Assembly (NCBI GenBank): GCA_950097015.1
Contig: CATNEN010000010.1
Location: forward strand, 124,001-188,000
From: Macrostomum hystrix
Taxonomy: Eukaryota; Platyhelminthes; Macrostomidae
Direction of reading: 5' to 3'
Length of the DNA stretch: 64,000 bases
Position 1 is the stretch's first letter. The number at the start of each line of letters is the position of its first letter. Shown here in pieces: positions 1 to 12,538 of this stretch. The position numbers and the translations under genes are program-made. The notes under the pieces were generated by a model that worked only from the letters and a program-made list of their open reading frames with translations, did not search any database and was not told where the DNA came from.

Positions 1-530
1 GACTCTCACAGTCTCAGCAGCTGTGCATCTGACTCTCACAGTCTCAACAGCTGTGGATCTGACTCTCACAGTCTCAACAGCTGTGCATCTGACTCTCACA
101 GTCTCAGCAGCTGTGCATCTGACTCTCACAGTGTCATTAGCTGTGTATCTGACTCTCACAGTGTCATTAGCTGTGGATCTGACTCTCACAGTGTCATCAG
201 CTGTGTATCTGACTCTCACAGTCTCATCAGCTGTGTATCTGACTCTCACAGTGTCATCAGCTGTGGATCTGACTCTCACAGTGTCATTAGCTGTGGATCT
301 GACTCTCACAGTGTCATCAGCTGTGGATCTGACTCTCACAGTGTCATTAGCTGTGGATCTGACTCTCACAGTGTCATTAGCTGTGTATCTGACTCTCACA
401 GTGTCATCAGCTGTGGATCTGACTCTCACAGTGTCATTAGCTGTGGATCTGACTCTCACAGTGTCATCAGCTGTGGATCTGACTCTCACAATGTCATCTG
501 CTGTGGATCTGACTCTCGCTGTCTCTTCAG
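1..530. repeat. 30-bp minisatellite in a BRE intron
   Basis: A 30-bp unit beginning GACTCTCACAGTSTCA and ending AGCTGTGBATCT repeats about 17 times and runs off the left edge. Copies differ mostly at two or three fixed positions. The unit length is a multiple of three, so the array is open in one frame, but that reading is an artefact: the array ends just before a polypyrimidine tract and splice acceptor (571-572) of the downstream exon, so it is intronic. Confidence 0.95.
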
Positions 531-572
531 AAGCCGTGAACTCTCACGCTCACTTCCTCCCTCCCGTTGCAG

Positions 573-2401
573 CCTTCTGCAGGACTATCAGATCAGCATC
601 AAGTTCCCTGATTTCGACGCCAGCTGTGGCAGCCTCGCCGCTTACTATGCTCGCCTGCTTGAAAACCTCCAGCAGAGGGTGAGTACAGTTTGAGTCTCGG
701 ACTCAAGCCTGGGTTTGATCCCATTAGTCTGCAAATTCCATCCCAAATACTGCGGTCTGGTAAAAATCCAAGCTTCACAAAATCGCTGGGATTCTTTCAC
801 AGATTGGCTTCAAACTGCTGATGTGACCATCGCTGACAGGCAGAGCAGTAGATTTAAGAGAAGGTTGTGTCTGCTTGCCTACTATTTTTATCTTGACTTA
901 TTCGATCGCTATCGGTTTTTCTTAGAATTAAGTTTTCTGCTAATTTCTCTTCGATAAGGTCCTGGGCCGGATTGGGTTCGAAAATTTATAATCCAGAGGT
1001 TTAAAAAATGTTTTTGTTTATATTCCTGCAGTTGCAAGGCATCAGTAACAGCTGCGGCAAGCGAGAGGAGCTGATCAACATGCTGCTGCTGCGGCATCAG
1101 AAGTATGTTGTATGCGTTTCTTGTTGCTTTACTCGTTGTTTTCTATACCCGTGTGACCTTCAAAGTCCATGAATTGCCTGCAACAAAAATGCCCTCATTC
1201 AGATTATTTGAACTTGAAGCGTACTATAATACTTAGATCATTGCTGGAGTTCATGGGTTCGAATATCATTCAGAGAAATCTATAGTTTATGTCCTAGACG
1301 ACCTGAGCAAGAGGCCCATTCCCCACTGGCCATGGCTTCATTTGATCCTGCTGTAAAAGTATTGACTGGAGTTGACTTAAGTGGTAATTCTTTATTAGAT
1401 TGGTGGCCACCAGTCCATGGACTAAACAACTGTACACAGCCTTTGGATGCACCGCACAAAATCTGCGGCCCGGCCACTGGCTGTACATCTGTGACCCATC
1501 GGACTAGCTAATTATCTCTATCTTGACCTTCTAATTGTGAGGATATCCCTGCTTGCACTCGACTCAAACAACCCACCTCAAACAACCGACCTCAAACAAC
1601 CGACTTCAAACATCAGACCTCAAACAACCGACCTCAAACAACAGACCACAAACAACCGACCTCAAACATCAGACCTCAAACAACCGACCTCAAATATCAG
1701 ACTTCAAACATCAGCCCTCAAACAACAGCCCTCAAACATCAGACCTCAAACAACCGACCTCAAACAACCGACCTCAAACATCAGACCTCAAACAACCGAC
1801 CCCAAATATCCGACTTCAAACATCAGACCTCAAACAACCGACTTCAAACATCAGACCTCAAACAACCGACTTCAAACATCAGACCTCAAACAACCGACTT
1901 CAAACATCAGACCTCAAACAACCGACTTCAAACATCAGACCTCAAACAACCGACTTCAAACATCAGACCTCAAACAACCGACCTCAAACATCAGACTTCA
2001 AACAACCGACCTTCAAACAACCGACCTTCAAACAACCGACTTCAAACATCAGACATCAAACAAATTACCTCAAACAACCGACACGCAGCGCCCTGGTCGA
2101 GTATGACTCCGAGAACTTCATGTGGGCCAGCTTCATCTTCGAGCTGCACGACTTCCACTTTTTGCTGATCGTGGAGCTGCCGCGCGAGTTCCCCCACCCC
2201 AACCAGCCGTGGCAGCTGACCTTGCGCTCGCTCTATCACCACCGCAAGACCGGCGTCAGGGCGCCCTTCGAGAAGCGCTTCGAGTCACCGCCCTATTCGC
2301 CGCGCTGGACGGTTGGCGAAATGGCCGACCGGCTTGAGGCCTACGTGCTCAGCGTTGTACCCTCGTTTCAGCGGGACAGCATTGGGCAGTCCTCAGCTTG
2401 A
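573..2401 (+). CDS. BABAM2: BRISC and BRCA1-A complex member 2 (BRE/BRCC45), 3' exons
   Basis: Scaffold subunit of the BRISC and BRCA1-A K63-deubiquitinase complexes. Three exons are visible: 573-678 (donor GTGAGT at 679), 1032-1102 (acceptor after TTCCTGCAG) and 2089-2401 (acceptor ACACGCAG, stop TGA). Phases join cleanly. The last exon carries the C-terminal UEV-like domain: residues YDSENF..., FIFELHDFHF, a PREFPHPNQP turn and YSPRW...EM match BRE closely. The two upstream exons are less diagnostic but in frame. The 5' part of the gene lies outside the window. Intron 1 holds a degraded SINE-like segment's left part and intron 2 a 14-bp minisatellite. An ORF spanning the minisatellite and exon 3 is a shadow. 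The family call rests on the last exon and is strong; exact borders of the first two exons are moderately sure. Confidence 0.85.
1240..1515 (+). repeat. degraded tRNA-derived SINE in a BRE intron
   Basis: A B-box-like GGGTTCGAATATC lies near 1254. The 3' part (about 1408-1510) shares CAGTCCATGGACT, then AACA.C.GTAC.CAGCCTT and a terminal TCTGYGACCCA stretch with the better preserved SINE at 60990-61275. The copy is diverged and its borders are approximate. Confidence 0.6.
1565..2085. repeat. 14-bp minisatellite in the last BRE intron
   Basis: A unit CTCAAACAACCGAC alternates with the variant TTCAAACATCAGAC, about 37 copies. The array ends directly at the acceptor of the last BRE exon, so it takes the place of a normal polypyrimidine tract. 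Two long ORFs through it have no recognisable domain and are repeat artefacts. Confidence 0.95.
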
Positions 2402-2541
2402 CCTCCCAGCGAAATTCTTTCATTTGTTGTAAAATTCTTGCAAGCTTTTGTAATGCATCGACTAAGAGTATATTGTCAGTCTTATATGTTCCATTGTTGT
2501 CTACTATGAGTAGCCTGATGCTAAATTAGGCCCATACCGTT

Positions 2542-2547
2542 AATAAA
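2542..2547 (+). terminator. BABAM2: polyadenylation signal of BRE
   Basis: AATAAA lies 141 bases after the BRE stop codon, the first canonical signal downstream. Confidence 0.6.
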
Positions 2548-2861
2548 ATTCGGTCTAATTAATATTTTAATTGTGTGCAGCATAGCCATTGAACTCGTGC
2601 CCTGGAGCCGGTCTGTTTTTCACTCAAAGATTTATTTTGGTCAGAATACTGGATGTGTGTGGTTGCTGCTGTTAGGTTATTATGGTTCTGCTGCGAAGAA
2701 GTGCTGGTTATTCCTTATTTTAGGCATTGCTTTTCAGGAATATAGATAGATTCGCTGCTTCGTGATGTATTCGAGTATTAAAAGCTCAAAAGTTTAAATT
2801 TTTCATGTATTTTGCGAACAAAATTTGATGGGTAAAATTAAAGCCCCTGTGAGATAGATTA

Positions 2862-2944
2862 GCAGTCCATTATAATCCCTTCTTCCACAGTATAGATTAG
2901 CAGTATATTATGATCCGTTCTCCACAGGATAGATTAGCAGTCTA
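2862..2944. repeat. short direct repeats between BRE and CSN5
   Basis: TAGATTAGCAGT occurs three times at roughly 40-base spacing, with CCACAG nearby. The rest of the spacer from 2402 to 3027 shows nothing recognisable. Confidence 0.6.
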
Positions 2945-3043
2945 ATCGTTTATTTATTTGAATTCATTTCCCCGTAGGAAATAATTTTTGCGTGTAGAAT
3001 CTTTCATTACTTTATTTGAACTTTTGCAGCGCCTTCAATAACC

Positions 3044-4242
3044 ATGGCAACCAGCGCTCCGAACGTGGACGCGGCGCTCAAGCGTTTTCTCCTTAGCAAC
3101 GAAGTGAAAGAGCTGGCTCCCACAGACGAGATCTTCCGCATCAACCCGGAGGAGCACCAAAAGCTCGTGCAGGGAGCTCCGTGGTCGCGTGATCACACGT
3201 ACTTCAAGTACGCGCGCATCAGTGCGACCGCACTCATCAAGATGCTGATGCATGCCAAGTCGGGCGCCAAGCACGAAGTGATGGGAATAATCCGGGGCCG
3301 CATCCTGCCCAACACCATGGTGGTCACCGACAGCTTCGCACTGCCGGTAGAAGGCACCGAGACTCGCGTTAACGCGCAGGCTCAGGCCAACGAGTACATG
3401 TGCACCTACCACGAGGACTCCAGGCGAGTCGGCCGGCTGGACAATGTGATCGGCTGGTACCACAGCCACCCCGGCTATGGCTGCTGGCTCAGCGGTATCG
3501 ACGTCACCACCCAGACCACGCATCAGCAGTACGAAGATCCCTACCTGGCCATCGTGGTGGACCACGTCAGGACCATCTCGGCTGGCCGGGTGGAGCTGGG
3601 CGCATTCCGCACCTACCCGCAGGGCTACAAGCCGGCCGATGAGCCGCCGTCCCAGTACCAGCCAATCCCGCTCAATAAGATCGAGGACTTCGGCGTGCAC
3701 TGTCGGCAGTACTACGCGCTCGAGGTGGGCACCGATCGCTTTTTATTGGGTTAGGGCTTTTAGATCTAGTTTAAAACAGTGCCTGCTCAGGTTTTACTAC
3801 TGATGGCAGTCATGTGCTCATGAGAAGTGTGCTCAACTTTGTAATTGGCCCTGAGACAGTCCAGTTCCCATAAGCTTGCGGGATCAGATTCGCATTGAAC
3901 ACAGCCGCTTATCTTCCCAAGGTCTCATACTTCCGCTCGAGCCTGGACTCGCACCTGCTCAACCGGCTGTGGAGTCGCTACTGGGTGAGCACCCTGAGCA
4001 GCAACACTCTGTTCTCCCAGTCTGACTACCTGCTGTCCCAGTCGCGCGACCTGGCAGACAAACTCGAGCAGGCAGAGGCCGGCATGGGCCGCCAGTCCGC
4101 TCTCTTGGACGCGCTGGACTCTGACGACCGGGTGGCGAAGCTGGCCAGGGACACTGGCCGGCTGGTCACCGAGGAGCTCAGCGCCCTGTCCGGCCTGCTC
4201 ATCAAGGATCTGCTGTTCAACAGGGTCGGCCCGAGGCCCTGA
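3044..4242 (+). CDS. COPS5: COP9 signalosome subunit 5 (CSN5/JAB1)
   Basis: Zn-dependent isopeptidase that removes NEDD8 from cullins as the catalytic subunit of the COP9 signalosome. Two exons, 3044-3724 and 3922-4242, are separated by a 197-bp GT-AG intron and encode 333 residues, the usual length. The MPN+/JAMM motif is complete: Glu78, His140-Ser-His142 with the [14 protein letters not shown] context, Ser150 and Asp153. The [13 protein letters not shown] stretch and the CSN5-specific C-terminal helices follow. The ATG is supported by the conserved N-terminus, and a strong acceptor (CTTTTGCAG, AG at 3028-3029) lies 14 bases upstream, fitting trans-splicing or a 5' UTR intron. An ORF reading through the donor ends in a false tail. 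The first canonical AATAAA is at 5184, so the 3' UTR may contain the 19-bp minisatellite. All catalytic residues are intact, so the enzyme is expected to be active. Confidence 0.97.
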
Positions 4243-4365
4243 CGTTCTCGGGTGCATTTCGGCAGCCTTGAGACTGTTTGAAAATTCTGAGTCTTCTGAG
4301 AGAAAACTTTCACTCTTGTACTCTTATTTCAAGCTGGCTAACGACGCATGTCCTTAATCAAATAC

Positions 4366-5035
4366 TGGTGAGGGGAAGAGAAGTAGTTTGAGGGAAGAGA
4401 AGTAGATTGAGGGAAGAGAAGTAGATTGAGGGAAGAGAAGTAGTTTGAGGGAAGAGAAGTAGATTGAGGAAAGAGAAGTAGATTGAGGGAAGAGAAGTAG
4501 ATTGACGGAAGAGAAGTAGATTGAGGGAAGAGAAGTAGATTGAGGGAAGAGAAGTAGATTGAGGGAAGAGAAGTAGATTGACGGAAGAGAAGTAGTTTGA
4601 GGGAAGAGAAGTAGATTGAGCGAAGAGAAGTAGATTGAGCGAAGAGAAGTAGATTGAGCGAAGAGAAGTAGATTGAGCGAAGAGAAGTAGATTGAGCGAA
4701 GAGAAGTAGATTGAGCGAAGAGAAGTAGATTGAGGGAAGAGAAGTAGTTTGAGGGAAGAGAAGTAGATTGAGGAAAGAGAAGTAGATTGAGGGAAGAGAA
4801 GTAGATTGACGGAAGAGAAGTAGATTGAGGGAAGAGAAGTAGATTGACGGAAGAGAAGTAGATTGAGGGAAGAGAAGTAGATTGACGGAAGAGAAGTAGT
4901 TTGAGGGAAGAGAAGTAGATTGAGCGAAGAGAAGTAGATTGAGCGAAGAGAAGTAGATTGAGCGAAGAGAAGTAGATTGAGCGAAGAGAAGTAGATTGAG
5001 CGAAGAGAAGTAGATTGAGCGAAGAGAAGTAGATT
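4366..5035. repeat. 19-bp purine-rich minisatellite
   Basis: About 35 copies of GAGGGAAGAGAAGTAGATT with variants GAGCG, GACGG and TTTG. The GAGCG variants are grouped in two blocks (about 4618-4730 and 4918-5030), indicating higher-order duplication of a multi-unit segment. One strand is almost all purine. It lies just downstream of CSN5. Confidence 0.95.
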
Positions 5036-5183
5036 CCTACACCCCGTGTGCCCCACCACAGAGAGCCTCCAACACCATAAGAACAGCTCCCGCGGCAGGT
5101 AGAATCGTTAACAAGTCCTTTGTAAATTTGAATTTACTATTAACTGCCTACAGCAAAGTAAGACTTTGAATTACTTGAGGTTA

Positions 5184-5189
5184 AATAAA
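5184..5189 (+). terminator. COPS5: candidate polyadenylation signal of CSN5
   Basis: AATAAA is the first canonical signal after the CSN5 stop (4242). If used, the transcript includes the 19-bp array. Confidence 0.4.
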
Positions 5190-5606
5190 TGTCAACTTGT
5201 CCATCAAACCCGTGCGTTCGAATGATTTATGTTTCTAAATTTAACATTGTGCACACTTAACTGTCCCTGTTGCTTTCCAGTTTATTTATTGTCTTTATCA
5301 GTACAGAACAATATAGCTCGTTACTACTACTGGCGCAACGGTTCAGTTAGTAGTATCTAAAATAGTCAGTGAATAGGACTGCAACGGGTATGGCTGCTTC
5401 TTATCTTATCTGAGTGCTTTATACCCTTTAGTTGAATGCGGGTGACTTATAGTGAACAGCTGGAGACAGATGTGCAGCCAAGTGTTAAAGACTTAATATA
5501 ATCGCATTTCTGTGCTTAGTAAGGGCGTCTAAACAGGTAACTGCTGAACTGCTGGCTGTTCCTGCTGAGTTTTAACATGGGTTTCGGCTCATGGGTTAAC
5601 ACGGGT
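5190..5606. other. spacer, nothing recognised
   Basis: Between the CSN5 poly(A) candidate and the 47-bp array I see no ORF, RNA gene or repeat family. Confidence 0.5.
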
Positions 5607-7097
5607 TTTAGCTCCAGCCATTGCTAGGGTTCAGCGATGGCTGGAGCTAAGAGATCCTTGGGCTTTAGTGCTAGGATTCAGCGATGGCTGGAGCTAAGAG
5701 ATCCTTGGGCTTTAGTGCTAGGATTCAGCGATGGCTGGAGCTAAGAGATCCCTGGGCTTTAGTGCTAGGGTTCAGCGATGGCTGGAGCTAAGAGATCCCT
5801 GGGCTTTAGTGCTAGGGTTCAGCGATGGCTGGAGCTAAGAGATCCCTGGGCTTTAGTGCTAGGGTTCAGCGATGGCTGGAGCTAAGAGATCCCTGGGCTT
5901 TAGTGCTAGGGTTCAGCGATGGCTGGAGCTAAGAGATCCTTGGGCTTTAGTGCTAGGGTTCAGCGATGGCTGGAGCTAAGAGATCCTTGGGCTTTAGTGC
6001 TAGGATTCAGCGATGGCTGGAGCTAAGAGATCCCTGGGCTTTAGTGCTAGGATTCAGCGATGGCTGGAGCTAAGAGATCCCTGGGCTTTAGTGCTAGGGT
6101 TCAGCGATGGCTGGAGCTAAGAGATCCCTGGGCTTTAGTGCTAGGGTTCAGCAATGGCTGGAGCTAAGAGATCCCTGGGCTTTAGTGCTAGGATTCAGCG
6201 ATGGCTGGAGCTAAGAGATCCCTGGGCTTTAGTGCTAGGGTTCAGCGATGGCTGGAGCTAAGAGATCCCTGGGCTTTAGTGCTACGGTTCAGCGATGGCT
6301 GGAGCTAAGAGATCCCTGGGCTTTAGTGCTAGGGTTCAGCGATGGCTGGAGCTAAGAGATCCCTGGGCTTTAGTGCTAGGGTTCAGCGATGGCTGGAGCT
6401 AAGAGATCCCTGGGCTTTAGTGCTAGGATTCAGCGATGGCTGGAGCTAAGAGATCCCTGGGCTTTAGTGCTAGGGTTCAGCGATGGCTGGAGCTAAGAGA
6501 TCCCTGGGCTTTAGTGCTAGGGTTCAGCAATGGCTGGAGCTAAGAGATCCCTGGGCTTTAGTGCTAGGGTTCAGCGATGGCTGGAGCTAAGAGATCCCTG
6601 GGCTTTAGTGCTAGGGTTCAGCGATGGCTGGAGCTAAGAGATCCCTGGGCTTTAGTGCTAGGGTTCAGCGATGGCTGGAGCTAAGAGATCCCTGGGCTTT
6701 AGTGCTAGGGTTCAGCGATGGCTGGAGCTAAGAGATCCTTGGGCTTTAGTGCTAGGGTTCAGCGATGGCTGGAGCTAAGAGATCCTTGGGCTTTAGTGCT
6801 AGGATTCAGCGATGGCTGGAGCTAAGAGATCCCTGGGCTTTAGTGCTAGGATTCAGCGATGGCTGGAGCTAAGAGATCCCTGGGCTTTAGTGCTAGGGTT
6901 CAGCGATGGCTGGAGCTAAGAGATCCCTGGGCTTTAGTGCTAGGGTTCAGCGATGGCTGGAGCTAAGAGATCCTTGGGCTTTAGTGCTAGGGTTCAGCGA
7001 TGGCTGGAGCTAAGAGATCCTTGGGCTTTAGTGCTAGGGTTCAGCGATGGCTGGAGCTAAGAGATCCCTGGGCTTTAGTGCTAGGATTCAGCGATGG
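5607..7097. repeat. 47-bp minisatellite upstream of ribokinase, with an inverted partial unit at its left edge
   Basis: About 31 copies of a 47-bp unit that contains TTCAGCGATGGCTGGAGCTA and ends TTTAGTGCTA. Variation is limited to a few sites (CCCTGG/CCTTGG, GGGTTC/GGATTC). At 5607-5651 an inverted partial unit (TTAGCTCCAGCCATTGC) faces the first direct unit (GCGATGGCTGGAGCTAA), forming a near-perfect hairpin with a 9-base loop. The array ends about 145 bp before the RBKS start codon. Confidence 0.95.
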
Positions 7098-7241
7098 GTT
7101 CAGCAGCAGAAGCCAAGAAGCTGGGGTTGAGCACTACTCAGTTCAGCTAGGTTTGGGACGGAGAAGTGGCATGGGAGCCGAGCTGAAACCAGCTGAGTCT
7201 CCGATTGCAGCTCGCGGTCAGTCCAGCTCCAGCCAGAAGGC

Positions 7242-9003
7242 ATGCAGTCCGGCAGCGCTAAAACCTTCGATGTGGCCGTGGTGGGCAGCATTGTCTATGA
7301 CCTCATCGCCTACGTCGACACCACCGTGCGGCCCGGCGAGACTCGCATCGGCTCCAGCTTTGGCATGGGCGCCGGCGGGAAGGGAGCCAATCAGTGCACA
7401 ATGGCCAGGTTCCTGGGAGCCAGCACCGCCATGGTGGGCAAGGTAGGCAAGGTGGATTGTCACTTGTTAGACAGGATGCTTCACCTCTTGGACAGAATGC
7501 TTCACCTCTTGGACAGAATGCTTCACCTCTTGGACAGGATGCTTCATCTGTTGGACAGGATGCTTCACCTGTTAAATAGGATGCTTCACCTGTTGAAGAG
7601 GATGCTTTACCTGTTAAACAGGTTGCTTCACCTGTTGCCCATGCTTGACCTGCTAGAAGCGTACTTTGCGTTAGAGACGGGGGTATTTAACAGGTTTCCG
7701 CCTGTGTGACTGGTTTTCGACCTGCTTGACAAGTGTTTTGCATGTGTGGCAAAATTAGACCGAAACTGTCTCAGCTTTAAATGTTTCATCGCCGCCCAGA
7801 TTGGCGATGACCTGTTCGGTCTGGAGTACATGAAGTTCTTCAGCCAGCACGGCATACAAACTGGTAAGCCTCCGCTGAGATTCGCTTGTCTTGCGCTCTA
7901 TATTTTTAGCACATTTGTGCAGCCGCCGTTGCGCGCATCGCCACGCCTCAATCCGCCAGAGCACCTGCTGGTGGAGCCGGGAGCCAACACCGGCGTGGCC
8001 TCTATCACCGTGACTGGAGGCGGCGAGAACACCATCATTGTGGTTCCTGGAGCGAACTTCCGAATCACGCCTGCTGACATCGACAGGGCGGCGGGGGTTT
8101 TGTCAGCGGCCAAGGTGGTGGTGTGCCAGCTGGAGGTGCCACTCGATGTCACCACCAGGGCGCTGCAGGTGGCCAGGTGGGACTTCAGCTACTCACTTCC
8201 CATTATTCCCCTTTCCTTTCACACCTCCGCTACTCATCCCACACCCCCGCTACTCATCCCACACCCTCCGCTACTTATCCCACACCCTCCGCTACTTATC
8301 ACACAACATCCCGCTACTTATCACACACCTTCCGCTACTCATTTCAAACCGTCTGTACTTCTCCATGCTTCTACTTATCCTATTTAGAATGGGCCGGATA
8401 CTCCCAATCTCCCTCACCGTCCAGGGATGCCGGCGCATTGACTATACTGAACCCGGCGCCGGCGCCAGTAACTCCGGCGCCGCCGGAGCTGCTGGCGCTG
8501 GCTGATGTGGTCTGTCCGAACCAGCAGGAGGCCACGGCCATCACCGGCCTGCCCTGCACCACCGATGAGGATGTCGCAGCTGTGCTTCGCTGCCTACGCG
8601 ACCGAGGCTGCCGCCTGCCGATGGTGACTTTAGGCGCCAACGGTGTTGCGTTCCTTGAAGGCGCTGAGATTGTGCGCCTTCCAGCACCCGTTGTTGAAGC
8701 CGTAGATACCACGGTGAGCTGCTTGGGCTGAAATGGTGAATACTAGTTGGTCAGCTGTTGTCAGCTGTTAGGGAAGACTGTGGCTGTTTTGTCAGCGTGT
8801 CAGAGTCCCTTCGCCACCGCATCTAGGGTGCCGGGGACGCATTCGTGGGCAGCCTTGCCTACTTCTGCGCCCGCCGGCCTGACCTGCCGTTCGCCGATCG
8901 GGTCGGTCGGGCCGTGCGCATCGCGGCCATCAGCGTCACCCGGCCGGGCACGCAGACGAGCTTTCCGCACCTGGAGGAGCTGCCGGAGGATTTGAGGAAC
9001 TAG
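7242..9003 (+). CDS. RBKS: ribokinase
   Basis: ATP:D-ribose 5-phosphotransferase of the PfkB family, cytosolic. Five exons, 7242-7442, 7800-7863, 7960-8176, 8425-8713 and 8827-9003, join in phase to 315 residues, normal for the family. Seen: the N-terminal VVGS...D substrate strand, the GGKGANQ ribose-binding glycines (about residues 46-52), NPAPA, the N..E metal motif as NQQEA, and the anion hole/catalytic [11 protein letters not shown] with base Asp261. The ATG is chosen because CTCCGATTGCAG (AG 7209-7210) lies 31 bases upstream and the protein starts close to the family's N-terminus. Intron 1 carries a 21-bp array and intron 3 a degenerate pyrimidine-rich array. An Ala/Pro-rich insertion follows NPAPA. 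AATAAA at 9378 is the likely poly(A) signal. Confidence 0.95.
7461..7640. repeat. 21-bp minisatellite in RBKS intron 1
   Basis: About eight imperfect copies of a unit like TTCACCTCTTGGACAGAATGC. Later copies drift (GTTAAATAGG, GTTGAAGAGG). The array begins within about 20 bases of the splice donor. Confidence 0.9.
8213..8350. repeat. 20-21-bp pyrimidine-rich tandem repeat in RBKS intron 3
   Basis: Six or so copies of CCGCTACTCATCCCACACCC with decaying right-hand copies, between the exon 3 donor (8177) and the exon 4 acceptor (8423-8424). Confidence 0.85.
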
Positions 9004-9377
9004 GCTGAGCGAGTCGCAGACAATTATGCTGCCAATTATCGTTTGCGAATGTTGCATAGTTCCGCTCCCTCAAGAATCAAAGGATTTCTAATTGCTGACT
9101 TAGATGCTAAACTTGTTGTAAAATGATTATGCACTGATTCACTAGTGCATATGCACTAGCCGTCTGCTAGCAATACAATAGTAATAGCGATTCATTACCG
9201 TTCGGCCGGCGACAATAGCAATGCCTGCCGTGACTGATTCACATTTTCTTTTATGGCGGCCTTTTACTTTGAACTGCCGTTCTGATTCAATGAATAGTGT
9301 GTAGAAAATTAAATTAAACGCAGCTCACCCTTAAACGGAATGCGGCAATTCTTTACCAACCGAATGGATTGATTTTA

Positions 9378-9383
9378 AATAAA
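9378..9383 (+). terminator. RBKS: candidate polyadenylation signal of RBKS
   Basis: AATAAA 375 bases after the RBKS stop. The remainder of 9004-10008, the spacer between the converging RBKS and RAB6 genes, shows no other feature. Confidence 0.45.
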
Positions 9384-10008
9384 AACAGAAAACTAAGCGA
9401 TTTTTGCGCAACTCCTTACACATTTGAAGAGAACAGAGAGGGGGAATGTTTCCGGTTTGTATAGGATCATAGTTTATCACTATATTTAATAGCAGTTGCA
9501 GCTCACTTCATCACTTTGATCCTGTACCCGCGTATCTGTCGGCTCGTGCATTACAATAGTAACTAACAGAAAAAGTAAATATCAGAAAATGCAACTAGAA
9601 GGCACTAAAAACTCAAGTGTGACACTGCGGCAGAGACAGCAGCTAGCTGTGACATTGTTCAGAGAAAACAGAAAACGGACTGTCAAAAACAAAGCAAGAA
9701 CTATCTAAAACAAAATGAGAAATAAAAGAGCTAATAAAAATTTGACAAAGCCCGAAATAAAAATAAAAACACCGAACAGAAACCTGTTTAAAAACTATTT
9801 GTAAGCACACTGTGTCGTGGCGGGCCAACCAAAGAATCACAAACAGATTCAGAAAAAACATATCAACTTCAGGATTTTCGTTATGAAAATGGAGATTAGG
9901 TGAGAAACAGGGAACTGGTGCAAAAAGGACGTATCACACTACTGCTCATTTGTAACAGTAGTATTATATCGTAGCAGTGTTTCTCCGGCGCAAAAGCAGA
10001 ACGCAGGA

Positions 10009-12510
<2,502 letters not shown>

Positions 12511-12538
12511 CTTGGAAAATGGATTGATGTTAGTCGCT

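Noticed and set aside
23..682. 219-residue ORF with TLTVSSAVD repeats
   Set aside because: Translation of the 30-bp minisatellite running into a real exon in the wrong frame; not a protein.
1537..2401. Two long ORFs rich in Thr-Ser-Asn-Gln
   Set aside because: Read-through of the 14-bp intronic array; only the part from 2089 in one frame is real (BRE last exon).
4358..5059. 233-residue minus-strand ORF with FSSLNLLL repeats
   Set aside because: Product of the 19-bp tandem array; no flanking gene structure.
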